Assembly: GCA_934513205.1 (NCBI GenBank)
Contig: CAKSWU010000010.1
Location: 1-64,000, forward strand
Reading direction: 5' to 3'
DNA from: an uncultured Faecalibacterium sp.
GTDB taxonomy: Bacteria > Bacillota > Clostridia > Oscillospirales > Ruminococcaceae
DNA: 64,000 nt
Every line of letters begins with the position of its first letter. The first letter of the stretch is position 1. The notes beneath the pieces are model-generated. The model was not told the DNA's origin. It did no database searches and saw only the letters and a list, made by a program, of their open reading frames with translations. The position numbers and the translations under genes were made by a program. Shown here one piece after another: positions 42,212 to 51,128 of the stretch.

Positions 42212-42844
42212 TCAGTCTGCCAGCGTTTCCACCACCACCAGTGCACCGGCGCGGGTGCTGACGGTGATGCAATCGGAGTTTTCAGCGTACTCGTTGCTGA
42301 CCCCCAGCGGATATGCTGCGGTCAGCCGGGCATCCGTCAGCTCGTAGAAGGAGCCGCGTTCCCAGACCCCGTCTGCCCCGCCCTCCAGCGGAAAGACCGA
42401 GAAGAAGAAGTAATCCTCCTTCGGGTAGCGGCGGGTCTCACCGGGCAGTACATAGCTGATGCGGCTGCGCTCGTCCAGCAGCGTGGTGCGGACACCGCGT
42501 TTTTCCAGTCCCAGACCGGTGCAGAGGTTTGCAAGGGTATGCTCCAGACGTTTTCCGCCCAGCCCTCCCAGCAGCAGCACCTCGGTAAAGCCTTTCTCGG
42601 AAGCCAGCTTTGCCGCATATTCGGTATCGGTGTCATCCTTGACATGGGGCAGAATAACAACGCCTTCTTTCTGCTCCGGGCAGGGCGCAGTGTCAAAGTC
42701 CCCCACGATGATGTCGGGCTTGCAGCCCAGAAGCGTACAGTTGCGGTAGCCCGCGTCACAGGCGATGATAAAATCCCCCGGACGCAGCGCTTTTGCCAGC
42801 TCCGGCGGGACCGGACAGGCAGAAATGATCACACAGCGCGGCAT
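42212..42844 (-). CDS. thiN: Thiamine pyrophosphokinase
   Basis: ThiN makes thiamine diphosphate from thiamine and ATP. The 210-aa product has the catalytic aspartates in IIACDAGYRN and IIVGDFDTAP, plus HVKDDTDTEYA and GGLGGKRLEHTLANL, all typical of the family. It lies 16 nt after rsgA; rpe, which often lies between them, is absent. Confidence 0.94.
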   Translation of the reverse strand: MPRCVIISACPVPPELAKALRPGDFIIACDAGYRNCTLLGCKPDIIVGDFDTAPCPEQKEGVVILPHVKDDTDTEYAAKLASEKGFTEVLLLGGLGGKRLEHTLANLCTGLGLEKRGVRTTLLDERSRISYVLPGETRRYPKEDYFFFSVFPLEGGADGVWERGSFYELTDARLTAAYPLGVSNEYAENSDCITVSTRAGALVVVETLAD

Positions 42845-42860
42845 GGGTCCTCCTTGCGTT

Positions 42861-43739
42861 TTATCCTTTCGGGCGCTGCCAGTCCTTCACGTCCTTGACT
42901 TCCTCATACATGGCGCAATAGCTGTCATAGCGGGTCTGGGACAGCTTTCCCTGTGCAAGGGCTGCCCGCACAGCACAGCCCTTTTCGCTGCGGTGAGAGC
43001 AGCCGGTGAACTGGCACTGGCCCAGATAGGGGCCGAACTCCGGAAAAACGTGTTCCAGATTCTCCTTGGGGATAAACCCTGCACGGCCCGCTTCCAGACT
43101 GGCAAAGCCCGGCGTGTCGGCGATGCGCCCGCCGAACGCCTCAAAAATGGTCACTTCCCGGGTGGTATGGCGGCCTCGGCCCAGCTTCTGGCTGATGGCG
43201 CTGGTCTCACGTTCTGCTTCGGGCAGCAGGGTGTTGAGCAGGGTGGATTTGCCCACGCCGGAGTTGCCGCAGAAGGCACACAGCCGGCCTTGGATCCACT
43301 GCTTCACCTCGTCCAGACCTGCGCCGGTCCTGTAATCAATGCCGATGAAGGGCAGGGTCGATTTTTCATAGGCGCCGCGCAGAAATTCCACCTCTGCCAG
43401 ATCCGCCTTGGTGCAGACGATCACCGGCTGCACCCCCTTGTCCACCGCAATGGCCGAGAGCTTGTCCAGCACCAGCGTGCTGGGGGTGGGCTGGGTGGTG
43501 CTTGCCACCAGAAACAGCACATCCAGATTTGCCACCGGCGGACGCACAAAGACATTTTTGCGGGGCGCGATCTCTGCGATGACGGTCGTACCGTTTTCCG
43601 TTTCCAGCGTCACCTCGTCCCCCGCCACCGGCGAGATCTTCTGTTTGCGAAAAATGCCGCGGGGCTTGCATTCCACGATGCCATCGGGTGTTTTTACATA
43701 GTAAAAGCCGCCGATGCCTTTTGTGATATATCCGTTCAT
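42861..43739 (-). CDS. rsgA: Ribosome small-subunit GTPase RsgA
   Basis: A 292-aa circularly permuted GTPase in 30S maturation. Order: N-terminal OB fold, G4 VCTKADLAE before G1 GNSGVGKSTLLN, then G3 DTPGF, and a C-terminal zinc region CQFTGCSHRSEKGC. ATG at 43739 is preceded by GGAGGAG and gives the usual start MNGYITKGIGGFYYV. The gene starts 11 nt after the kinase stop. Confidence 0.96.
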   Translation of the reverse strand: MNGYITKGIGGFYYVKTPDGIVECKPRGIFRKQKISPVAGDEVTLETENGTTVIAEIAPRKNVFVRPPVANLDVLFLVASTTQPTPSTLVLDKLSAIAVDKGVQPVIVCTKADLAEVEFLRGAYEKSTLPFIGIDYRTGAGLDEVKQWIQGRLCAFCGNSGVGKSTLLNTLLPEAERETSAISQKLGRGRHTTREVTIFEAFGGRIADTPGFASLEAGRAGFIPKENLEHVFPEFGPYLGQCQFTGCSHRSEKGCAVRAALAQGKLSQTRYDSYCAMYEEVKDVKDWQRPKG

Positions 43740-43750
43740 GCACTCCTCCG

Positions 43751-45634
43751 TCAGCCCAGCAGCGATGTCCACCAGTCGGTGATGCCGCCTCCGGTGGTCT
43801 GGCTCTCAGAGCTCTGCTGCCCGCCGGACTCTGCCGAGCTGGAGGAGCCGCCCCACAGACTGCCCCACCAGCCGGAACCGCCCTCGCTGGAGGAATCCGG
43901 TTCCGGAGCCGGCTCCGGACCTGCGCTGACCACGATGTTCACACGGCTGTTCAGCTTTGCCGTTGAGCCTGCCTCCGGGCTCTGCCTGATGACGGAGCCC
44001 TCGGGCTGGTCGCTGTATTCTTCGCTCTGACTGCCCAGACCCAGATGGTTCTGCACCAGAAGGGTGCGGGCGTCATCGGCGCTCATGCCCACCAGCGATG
44101 GCACTTTTGTGGTGGTAGCCACCTGAGGACGGCTGATATACACCACCACAGTGCTGCCGGCTGCCACCTGACTGCCGGCAGCCGGGTCGGTGCGGATGAC
44201 TGCGCCGGAGGCCACCGTGGGCTCCACGGCCTGTGTCACCAGCACCGAAACGCCCAGATTTTTCAGCTGCTGCTCGGCATCGGACTGCACATAGTTGGTC
44301 AGGTCCGGCACCGTGACATACTGCGTGCCCAGACTGACGGTCAGGGTCACGCTCTGACCCTCACGGACGGTGCGGCCCGCCACCGGCGACTGCTTGTAGA
44401 TATAGCCGGCTGCGTAATTGCTGTTGTACTCCTCTTCCCATTCCGGCGTGATCTGTCCGGAGGAGATCTGCTCTGTCGCCATGGCCTGTTCTTTGGTCAG
44501 GCCCAGATAATCCCCCAGCGTGATATCAGCCTTGTTGTTCATCAGATTGGAGGAATCGTTCAGGATCAGCCAGCACAGCGCCATGGACGCAACGCCAAAT
44601 GCCACCGTGATGCCAAACAGCGCCGGCAGAAAAATGGTGCGTTTTTTCTTTTTGCGGGATGCCGCCTTTTTCCCCCGGAGCGAAGGCTGTTCGGGGGTGC
44701 GGTTTGCTCGATTCTGATTCATGGTTCGTTTCACCACCTTTTCGGGTGCATCTTCTGTAATATACTTGTACTCAAACAGGACAGAGGGGTTCTGCACATA
44801 GGCATCCAGCGCCTGCAGCATTTCGCGCGCCGAAGCGTAGCGGTTCTGCGGCAGCTTTGCCATTGCTTTTTCAGTGATCTCCACCAGTGCGTTGGGCACT
44901 TCCGGCGCGATCTCGTGCAGCGGTTTCGGCTGGTCCGAGATCTGCTTGATGGCGACCTCCACCACGTCCTCTGCATCAAAGGGCAGATGTCCGGAAAGCA
45001 TCTCGTACATCATTACGCCCACCGAGTAGATATCGCTGGTGCAGTCGGTCTCGTCTCCCTTTGCCTGTTCCGGACTGATATAGTGCACGCTGCCCATGGC
45101 TTTGCCGCCGGACAGCTGGTTTTCCGCCCGGGAGATGCGCGCGATGCCAAAATCCATCATCCGCAGCTGGCCGTTGTCCAGCAGCATGATGTTCTGGGGC
45201 TTGATGTCCCGGTGCACCACGCCGTTGGCATGGGCATGTTCCAGTGCCTTGAGGATCTGGGAAATGAAATGCACCGTCTCCCGGCTGGTCAGGCGTCCGC
45301 CGCGCTCGTTGAGGTACTCGCGCAGGGTCATGCCGTCCACATATTCCATGACGATATATTGCAGGTCATCGCTGACCGAAACGTCGTACACCTTGACGAT
45401 GTTGGGGTGGTTCAGCAGGGAGATGGCCTTGGACTCATTCTTGAACCGGCGCACAAGATCCGGGTCATGCATGAACTCGCGCCGCAGCACCTTGACCGCG
45501 ACCACCGTCCCGGGGGGTACAGGGCCGTTGTTGCCCCGCATGACGGCCTTGTAGACATTTGCCATGCCGCCGGAACCGATCAGCTCCTTCACTTCGTACA
45601 GGCCGTCCAGTCGTTTGCCGATCAGGTTATCCAT
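43751..45634 (-). CDS. prkC: PASTA-domain Ser/Thr kinase (PrkC/PknB)
   Basis: A 627-aa membrane kinase that senses peptidoglycan fragments. Kinase domain residues 10-280 with VAVKVLRREF (catalytic Lys), HRDIKPQN (141-148) and DFG (161-163). One membrane segment lies at 333-358. Three PASTA-like repeats follow (about 370-435, 436-500, 505-575). The last 50 residues are Ser/Gly-rich with repeated Trp pairs (GWWGSLWGG, then DWWTSLLG), an unusual end. It overlaps the phosphatase gene by 8 nt. Confidence 0.96.
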   Translation of the reverse strand: MDNLIGKRLDGLYEVKELIGSGGMANVYKAVMRGNNGPVPPGTVVAVKVLRREFMHDPDLVRRFKNESKAISLLNHPNIVKVYDVSVSDDLQYIVMEYVDGMTLREYLNERGGRLTSRETVHFISQILKALEHAHANGVVHRDIKPQNIMLLDNGQLRMMDFGIARISRAENQLSGGKAMGSVHYISPEQAKGDETDCTSDIYSVGVMMYEMLSGHLPFDAEDVVEVAIKQISDQPKPLHEIAPEVPNALVEITEKAMAKLPQNRYASAREMLQALDAYVQNPSVLFEYKYITEDAPEKVVKRTMNQNRANRTPEQPSLRGKKAASRKKKKRTIFLPALFGITVAFGVASMALCWLILNDSSNLMNNKADITLGDYLGLTKEQAMATEQISSGQITPEWEEEYNSNYAAGYIYKQSPVAGRTVREGQSVTLTVSLGTQYVTVPDLTNYVQSDAEQQLKNLGVSVLVTQAVEPTVASGAVIRTDPAAGSQVAAGSTVVVYISRPQVATTTKVPSLVGMSADDARTLLVQNHLGLGSQSEEYSDQPEGSVIRQSPEAGSTAKLNSRVNIVVSAGPEPAPEPDSSSEGGSGWWGSLWGGSSSSAESGGQQSSESQTTGGGITDWWTSLLG

Positions 45635-46379
45635 TGTGCACCTCCGTGGGGCCCACGCTCAGCAGCAGGGCAGTGATATTGTCCAGGCCTCCGTTTTCGT
45701 TGGCAGCCCGGACCAGCTGGTCCGGCAGGTCGTAAAATCCGCCAGTGCGCAGCAGCTGCTCCATCTGCTCCACAGGCACCGCGTTGGTCAGACCGTCCGT
45801 GCACAGCAGCAGCAGGTCTCCACTCTGCAACTGCTGACAGGTGAACTCCGACTCCAGACGGTAGTCCACCCCCAGCGCCCGGGTGATGATGTTTTTCTGG
45901 GGGTGATGCTCGGCCTCCTCCACCGTGATGGTGCCGCAATCCACCAGCTCCTGCACATAGGAATGGTCGTGGGTGAGCTGCGAAAGGGTGCCGTCCCGGA
46001 ACAGGTACGCCCGGGAGTCCCCTGCATGGCACAGATAGACCCTGCCGCCCCGCACCAGCGCACAGACCGCCGTGGTGCCCATGCCGGCCAGCGACTCGTC
46101 CTGCATGGCCTTCTGGAACACAAAGCGGTTGGCGCTGAGCAGCGTCTTTTTCAAAAAGGTCTCTTCTTCGCCGGGCAGGCACTTGGACGTGTACTGCTCC
46201 TGAAAACAGCGTTCGATGATGTTGCACGCGCTCTGACTGGCTTCCCGTCCGCCGCGCGCGCCGCCCATACCGTCACAGACCAGCAGCCACGCGGCATCGC
46301 CGGGCAGCTGGCCTGCACGATAGTCGTCCTGATTGTCCTGACGGACACGCCCGACATCGGTTTTTCCTGCAAGTTTCAT
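45627..46379 (-). CDS. prpC: PP2C-type Ser/Thr phosphatase (PrpC/Stp)
   Basis: A 250-aa PPM phosphatase, the partner of PrkC. Metal ligands are in GRVRQDNQDD, VCDGMGGARGG and LCTDGLTNAV, with a C-terminal GGLDNITALLL. Its stop overlaps the kinase start, which indicates coupled expression. Confidence 0.95.
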   Translation of the reverse strand: MKLAGKTDVGRVRQDNQDDYRAGQLPGDAAWLLVCDGMGGARGGREASQSACNIIERCFQEQYTSKCLPGEEETFLKKTLLSANRFVFQKAMQDESLAGMGTTAVCALVRGGRVYLCHAGDSRAYLFRDGTLSQLTHDHSYVQELVDCGTITVEEAEHHPQKNIITRALGVDYRLESEFTCQQLQSGDLLLLCTDGLTNAVPVEQMEQLLRTGGFYDLPDQLVRAANENGGLDNITALLLSVGPTEVHNG

Positions 46380-46394
46380 AGGCTTCTCCCTTTG

Positions 46395-47435
46395 TTATGC
46401 CTTCCCGTTCATCTCGTCCCGGCGCAGCTGACCGCAGGCGGCGCTGATCTCGCTGCCCAGGCGGCGACGCACCGTAGCGTTGACGCCAAGGCTCTCCAGC
46501 TTTTTCTGGAAGCGCTGCACGTTAGCGGCATCGGTCGCCGAATAAGGACTGCCATCCACCGGGTTGATGGGGATCAGGTTCACATGGGCTCCCATGCCCC
46601 GGATCAGGTCTGCCAGCTGTTTTGCGCAGGCATCGGAATCGTTGACGCCCCGCACCATGGAATATTCAAAGCTGACCCGGCGGCCCGTGGTCTGCTGATA
46701 GCGGCGCACCGCCGGGATCAGCATCTCCACCGGGTAGGCATCGTTCACCGGCATCATCCCGCTGCGGATCTGGTTGTTGGGCGCGTGCAGCGACACCGAC
46801 AGGGTCAGCTGCAGCTTTTTTTCCGCCAGCAGATCGATCTTGGGCACAAGGCCGCAGGTGGACAGGCTGATGTTGCGCATGCCGATGTTGACGCCCTCCG
46901 GTGAGGTGATGTTTTCCAGAAACTTCATCACCTCGTCAAAGTTGTCCAGCGGCTCTCCAATGCCCATGAGCACGATGTGGGAGATGCGCTCACCGATGTC
47001 CTTCTGGGCGGTGTAGATCTCGGAGCAGATCTCGCCTGCTTCCAGATTTCGCACCCGCCCCGCCTGCGTGGAGGCGCAGAAGCGGCAGCCCATGCGGCAG
47101 CCCACCTGCGTGGACACGCACACCGTGTTGCCGTAATGATAGCGCATGACCACGGTTTCGATGCAGTTGCCGTCTGCCATGCGCAGCAGATATTTGACGG
47201 TGCCGTCCTTCGCTTCCTGTCGGCGCTCGATCTTGGGCGCAGCGATATAAAAGCGTTCTTCCAGCGCTGCCAGCAGGGTCTTGGGCTGGTCGGTCATGGC
47301 AGAAAACTCTGCAACGAGCTTCTGATGCACCCAGTGGAAGATCTGCTTTGCCCGGAAACCCGGTTGTCCCATGGCTTTCAGCTCTGCTGAAAGCTCTGCC
47401 AGCGTCAGGGAAGAGATACAGCGTTTTTGTTCCAT
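46395..47435 (-). CDS. rlmN: 23S rRNA/tRNA adenine-C2 methyltransferase RlmN
   Basis: A radical SAM enzyme that methylates A2503 of 23S rRNA and A37 of some tRNAs. The 346-aa product has the CxxxCxxC cluster motif in GCRMGCRFCASTQAG (near 112-126), a Gly-rich IVLMGIGEPLDNFDEV, and the conserved C-terminal cysteine (ISAACGQLR). Confidence 0.96.
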   Translation of the reverse strand: MEQKRCISSLTLAELSAELKAMGQPGFRAKQIFHWVHQKLVAEFSAMTDQPKTLLAALEERFYIAAPKIERRQEAKDGTVKYLLRMADGNCIETVVMRYHYGNTVCVSTQVGCRMGCRFCASTQAGRVRNLEAGEICSEIYTAQKDIGERISHIVLMGIGEPLDNFDEVMKFLENITSPEGVNIGMRNISLSTCGLVPKIDLLAEKKLQLTLSVSLHAPNNQIRSGMMPVNDAYPVEMLIPAVRRYQQTTGRRVSFEYSMVRGVNDSDACAKQLADLIRGMGAHVNLIPINPVDGSPYSATDAANVQRFQKKLESLGVNATVRRRLGSEISAACGQLRRDEMNGKA

Positions 47436-47482
47436 TGTGTTCTCCTATTATTACGAATGAACCGCCCGGTTTCGTGCAGCGA

Positions 47483-48805
47483 TCACCCGTTTTTCTGCAT
47501 GGCACAGAGGAAAAATCCGTCCATGCCGGTGCGGGTGGGCACCGAGAGTGCTCCGTGCTCCCCCGCCGTCATCCCGGCAGGCAGCTCCACGGCGGGCGTT
47601 ACCACCGCAAACTCCGGGTGACGGCGCAGGAAAGCGGTGATCTGCTGCTGATTTTCCGCCGGGTCGATGGTGCAGGTGGAATACACCAGCCTGCCGCCGG
47701 GTTTCAGCATCGCAGCCGCCGTATCAAGGATCGCCGATTGGGTCGCCAATAATTCCGCTTCCCGCGCCGGGTCCAGCTTTTTGTAGCGCAGGTCCGGTTT
47801 TTTTGCAAGGATGCCCAGACCGCTGCAGGGTACATCTGCCAGAATGCGGTCTGCCATAGGCAGCGCCGGGTTCAGCTTTGTGGCATCGTTGCACAAAGGC
47901 TGCACATTGGCAAGCCCCATGCGCTCCACCGCCGTGCGGATGAGACGCACCCGGTTCTCGGCGGCATCGCAGCTGTAAAGTTTGCCGGTATCCTGCATTT
48001 GCTGCGCCAGAAGGATGGTCTTGCCGCCGGGAGCAGCGCAGAGGTCCAGCACCGTCTCTCCGGGCTGTGCTTCCACGCAGAGTGCCGCCAGCTGGCTGGC
48101 CTGCCCTTCCACATGGAAATATCCCTGCTGGAACCACGGATCCCCGGCAGGACTGCCCTCGAACCGCGCCAGAACGCTTCCAGGCACCATGCCCGGGCGG
48201 GCTTCCTTTGCGCCGGAATCCAGCAGCTTCTGGCAAAGTTCTTCCGCGTTCGTCCGGAGCGGGTTTGCCCGCAGACTGGTCAAGCCTCCGTCTGCCTTGT
48301 AGGTCAGGATGCCCAGCGCCTCGTCCGGGTAGTTTTTGTGAAGGAATGCTGCCACGTCCTGCCCGGCAGAGCCCAGCACCATCAGTTTCTGGACCTCATC
48401 GCGGAATACCGCCGTATCCAGATCGTAATTGCAGGCTTTGCGCAGCACGGCGTTGACAAGGCCGGAGGCGCTGGACTTTTTGAAGGTTCGGGTCAGCTTG
48501 ACGGCCTCGTTCACCGCGGCAGACACCGGAACCTGCATATAGCGGGCCTGTGCCAGTGCCGCACGCAGGATCTCGCGCACCGGAGCATCCAGCTTGGCAA
48601 GACCCTTGGGCAAAAACTGCTCCAGAATGTAGTCCAGTGTTCCCCGATGCTCCAGCACCGTGTAGAAAATGGCCCCGGCAAAAGCTTTTTCGCGGCCTTC
48701 CAGCTTCTGACGCTTCAGTTCTGCATCCAGAACAAGGTTGGAAAAACCGTCCTGTTCCTGTCGCACCAGCGCCGAAACCGCCGCCGCGCGGGGGTTCGCG
48801 CCCAT
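47483..48805 (-). CDS. rsmB: 16S rRNA cytosine-C5 methyltransferase RsmB
   Basis: A 440-aa protein with an N-terminal NusB-like RNA-binding domain (residues 1-140) and a C-terminal methyltransferase: VLDLCAAPGGKTILLAQQM (SAM motif), ADVPCSGLGIL (Pro-Cys motif) and the catalytic Cys in VYSTCTIDPAEN. The ATG at 48805 shares its A with the fmt stop codon (TGATG). Confidence 0.96.
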   Translation of the reverse strand: MGANPRAAAVSALVRQEQDGFSNLVLDAELKRQKLEGREKAFAGAIFYTVLEHRGTLDYILEQFLPKGLAKLDAPVREILRAALAQARYMQVPVSAAVNEAVKLTRTFKKSSASGLVNAVLRKACNYDLDTAVFRDEVQKLMVLGSAGQDVAAFLHKNYPDEALGILTYKADGGLTSLRANPLRTNAEELCQKLLDSGAKEARPGMVPGSVLARFEGSPAGDPWFQQGYFHVEGQASQLAALCVEAQPGETVLDLCAAPGGKTILLAQQMQDTGKLYSCDAAENRVRLIRTAVERMGLANVQPLCNDATKLNPALPMADRILADVPCSGLGILAKKPDLRYKKLDPAREAELLATQSAILDTAAAMLKPGGRLVYSTCTIDPAENQQQITAFLRRHPEFAVVTPAVELPAGMTAGEHGALSVPTRTGMDGFFLCAMQKNG

Positions 48806-49725
48806 CAAAGGAGATCCCCCGTTTTCAGGCGCAGACCGGCAGCAAAGGCTGTACCGTCCATGGGCTTTTTGCCCTCCGGCACCACCTGCAGCAGCTGGAC
48901 AGCGCCCTCACCGCAAGCCACGGTCAGGGGCTTTGTCGCCAGCACCGTACCGGGGGCTTCCCCGCCGGATGCTGCCGTGCGGCACTCCATCACCTTCAGC
49001 TTTTTGCCACCGGAGGTGACGAACCATGCCCCGGGCCACGGGTTCATGCCGCGCACCCAGTTGTGGATGTGGGCGGCAGAGTCGGTCAGATGGAACTGTG
49101 CCATCTCTTTGTTCAGCATGGGGGCAAGGGTGGCACGTTCGTGGTCCTGCGGCACCGGTGTCAGAGCACCGGCTGCGATCTGCGGCACCACCTGACACAG
49201 CACCCGGGCCCCCACAGCGGTAACGCGGTCAAACAGCTCGCCGCTGGTCTCCTCGGGGTCAATGGCGATCTTCTCGTAGCACAGCACATCGCCGGTGTCC
49301 AGACCTTCGTCCATCTGCATGATGGAGACTCCGGTCTCGGCATCGCCGTTCAGCACCGACCACTGCACCGGAGCGCTGCCCCGATACTTGGGCAGCAGCG
49401 AGACATGCAGGTTGATGCAGCCGCAGCGAGGCAGTTCCAGCACCGACTTCGGCAGGATGCAGCCATAGGCCACCACCACGATCAGTTCCGGTGCCAGTGC
49501 GCGGATGTTCTCGTCCTCGCTGCCATCCCGCAGAGTGCGAGGCTGGAACACCGGCGTACCGTGCTCCAGTGCAACCTCCTTGACCGGCGGCGCGGTCAGC
49601 ACCTGCTTGCGGCCAACGGGCTTGTCCCGCCGGGTGTACACCGCGCAGATGTCATGCCCGGCGGCATACAGGGCTTTCAGGCATTCGGCAGCAATATCCG
49701 GCGTGCCCATGAACAAAATGCGCAT
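48805..49725 (-). CDS. fmt: Methionyl-tRNA formyltransferase
   Basis: A 306-aa enzyme that formylates initiator Met-tRNA. It has MRILFMGTPDIAAECLKAL, the catalytic-loop block INLHVSLLPKYRGSAPVQWSVLNG, and the DEGLDTGDVL motif. It overlaps def by 1 nt (TGATG), consistent with their joint function in formyl-Met metabolism. Confidence 0.97.
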   Translation of the reverse strand: MRILFMGTPDIAAECLKALYAAGHDICAVYTRRDKPVGRKQVLTAPPVKEVALEHGTPVFQPRTLRDGSEDENIRALAPELIVVVAYGCILPKSVLELPRCGCINLHVSLLPKYRGSAPVQWSVLNGDAETGVSIMQMDEGLDTGDVLCYEKIAIDPEETSGELFDRVTAVGARVLCQVVPQIAAGALTPVPQDHERATLAPMLNKEMAQFHLTDSAAHIHNWVRGMNPWPGAWFVTSGGKKLKVMECRTAASGGEAPGTVLATKPLTVACGEGAVQLLQVVPEGKKPMDGTAFAAGLRLKTGDLL

Positions 49726-50261
49726 CAGTTATTTCCTTTCGCTTCGCGGGCAGCCTTTTTGCCCTCTTCGGTGTCCTCGTAGAAATACTCGCTGGACTGC
49801 ATGATGGTAATGCCGTCCAGATGGTCATTTTCATGCTGGATGCAGCGGCCCAGCAGGTTCTCGGCTTCCAGCTCGAACCACTTCCCGTGGCGGTCCTGTG
49901 CGCGCACCTTGACCGCAGCAGGGCGGGTCACCGCGCCGTTATGCCCCGGGAAAGACAGGCAGCCCTCATAGGCGGTCTCCTCATCCTCGGACACCGCGAT
50001 GATTTCCGGGTTCACGAAGTCGATGAACTTGTACTCGTAATCGGCAGGGATCTCCTCCGGGGCATCGGTGGTGTCCCACACCACGAACAGGCGGCGCAGC
50101 ATGCCCACCTGCGGGCCGGCCAGACCCACGCCGTCAGCGGCGATCATGGTCTCGTGCATATCGTCCAGCAGCGTTGCCAGACGGTCGTCAAAGTTGGTGA
50201 CAGGGCGGCAGACCTTGTTCAGGATGGGGTCGCCTTCTTTTACAATGTTGCGAATTGCCAT
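49725..50261 (-). CDS. def: Peptide deformylase
   Basis: A 178-aa metalloenzyme that removes N-formyl groups. Motif 1 GVGLAGPQVG, motif 2 EGCLSFPG (metal Cys), motif 3 QHENDHLDG (metal His, catalytic Glu; HExDH). The C terminus is Lys/Glu-rich. Upstream is the unusual GIY-YIG gene, 24 nt away, where priA is expected. Confidence 0.96.
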   Translation of the reverse strand: MAIRNIVKEGDPILNKVCRPVTNFDDRLATLLDDMHETMIAADGVGLAGPQVGMLRRLFVVWDTTDAPEEIPADYEYKFIDFVNPEIIAVSEDEETAYEGCLSFPGHNGAVTRPAAVKVRAQDRHGKWFELEAENLLGRCIQHENDHLDGITIMQSSEYFYEDTEEGKKAAREAKGNN

Positions 50262-50285
50262 AATTGGTACCTCTCAATGAAATTA

Positions 50286-51116
50286 TTAGTTTTTGTTGTA
50301 GCCAAATTCTCTTGTCCGAAGCGTTTCTTTCCACCAAGATTCCCGCTTCAGGATATATCCATCATCCATTCTTGCATTGTAATTTTCAAGAACAGAATAC
50401 TGAAAATTCTGTTTTACATAGTCAAATCCCTGCTGCTTTACAAGCTCCCGCAGCTCGACGTTTCCACCGTGTCCGTCTGCAACATAATTCGACCATCGCT
50501 GGAGCAGCATCCCGGTCTGGGATGTTGCAGACCCCACATACAGCTTACCGGTCTTTGTGTCAGTGATGAGGTAGACGGCCTTCTGGTTTTTCAGAGCATT
50601 GACCCATCCGGGCAGCTGACGGTCCACGATAGTTTTCAGCCTCGGATAGCTCAGCCGAACATTCTCGTATCCCGGAAACTCATCGCCGGTATACTGTTCA
50701 TTCAATATCTCAGCAACTTCCAACTCATCCATGACCGTTTCATACTTTCGACTCATTCTCCGGCTGTCGTTGTGAAACTTCACCACCACACGGCCAAAAT
50801 ACTGCTCGTACTCTTTCCGCTCGTCGGCATCATATTCCACGTCCTCGGTCACATCACGCAGACCGGTGATTTTTTTAATGGTCGTCAGCAGCCACTTATC
50901 CCGCCTGAATTTGAGCAGACAGATCGCCGTCTGCCCCACGCTGAAATCATGGCGATCTTTATGACCCAGTAGCCAATACACGTTCACCCAGTCGGGATTC
51001 GTCTTGTAGAGTTCCAATGGGTCATCGGAGCCATCGTAAACATTGAACTTTACACGGACATCAGGCATCTCTGCGGCATTAAATTGCAACAGGTCGTTGA
51101 GCATGATTTTTGCCAT
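50286..51116 (-). CDS. GIY-YIG nuclease-family protein inserted in the operon
   Basis: A 276-aa protein. Residues 180-274 form a GIY-YIG-like domain: VYLITDTKTGKLYVGSA, an Arg in LLQRWSNYV (R207), Glu in KRESWW (E259) and a terminal Asn (N274). The N-terminal 170 residues form an unrecognised domain with many aromatic and charged residues. Such proteins occur as restriction-like or homing-like nucleases, but also as uncharacterised proteins. It lies 12 nt after priA and 24 nt before def, with GAGGA before its ATG. Its base composition looks lower in GC and its codon use differs from its neighbours, which suggests acquisition. Confidence 0.85.
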   Translation of the reverse strand: MAKIMLNDLLQFNAAEMPDVRVKFNVYDGSDDPLELYKTNPDWVNVYWLLGHKDRHDFSVGQTAICLLKFRRDKWLLTTIKKITGLRDVTEDVEYDADERKEYEQYFGRVVVKFHNDSRRMSRKYETVMDELEVAEILNEQYTGDEFPGYENVRLSYPRLKTIVDRQLPGWVNALKNQKAVYLITDTKTGKLYVGSATSQTGMLLQRWSNYVADGHGGNVELRELVKQQGFDYVKQNFQYSVLENYNARMDDGYILKRESWWKETLRTREFGYNKN

Positions 51117-51128
51117 TTCAGTTCCTCA

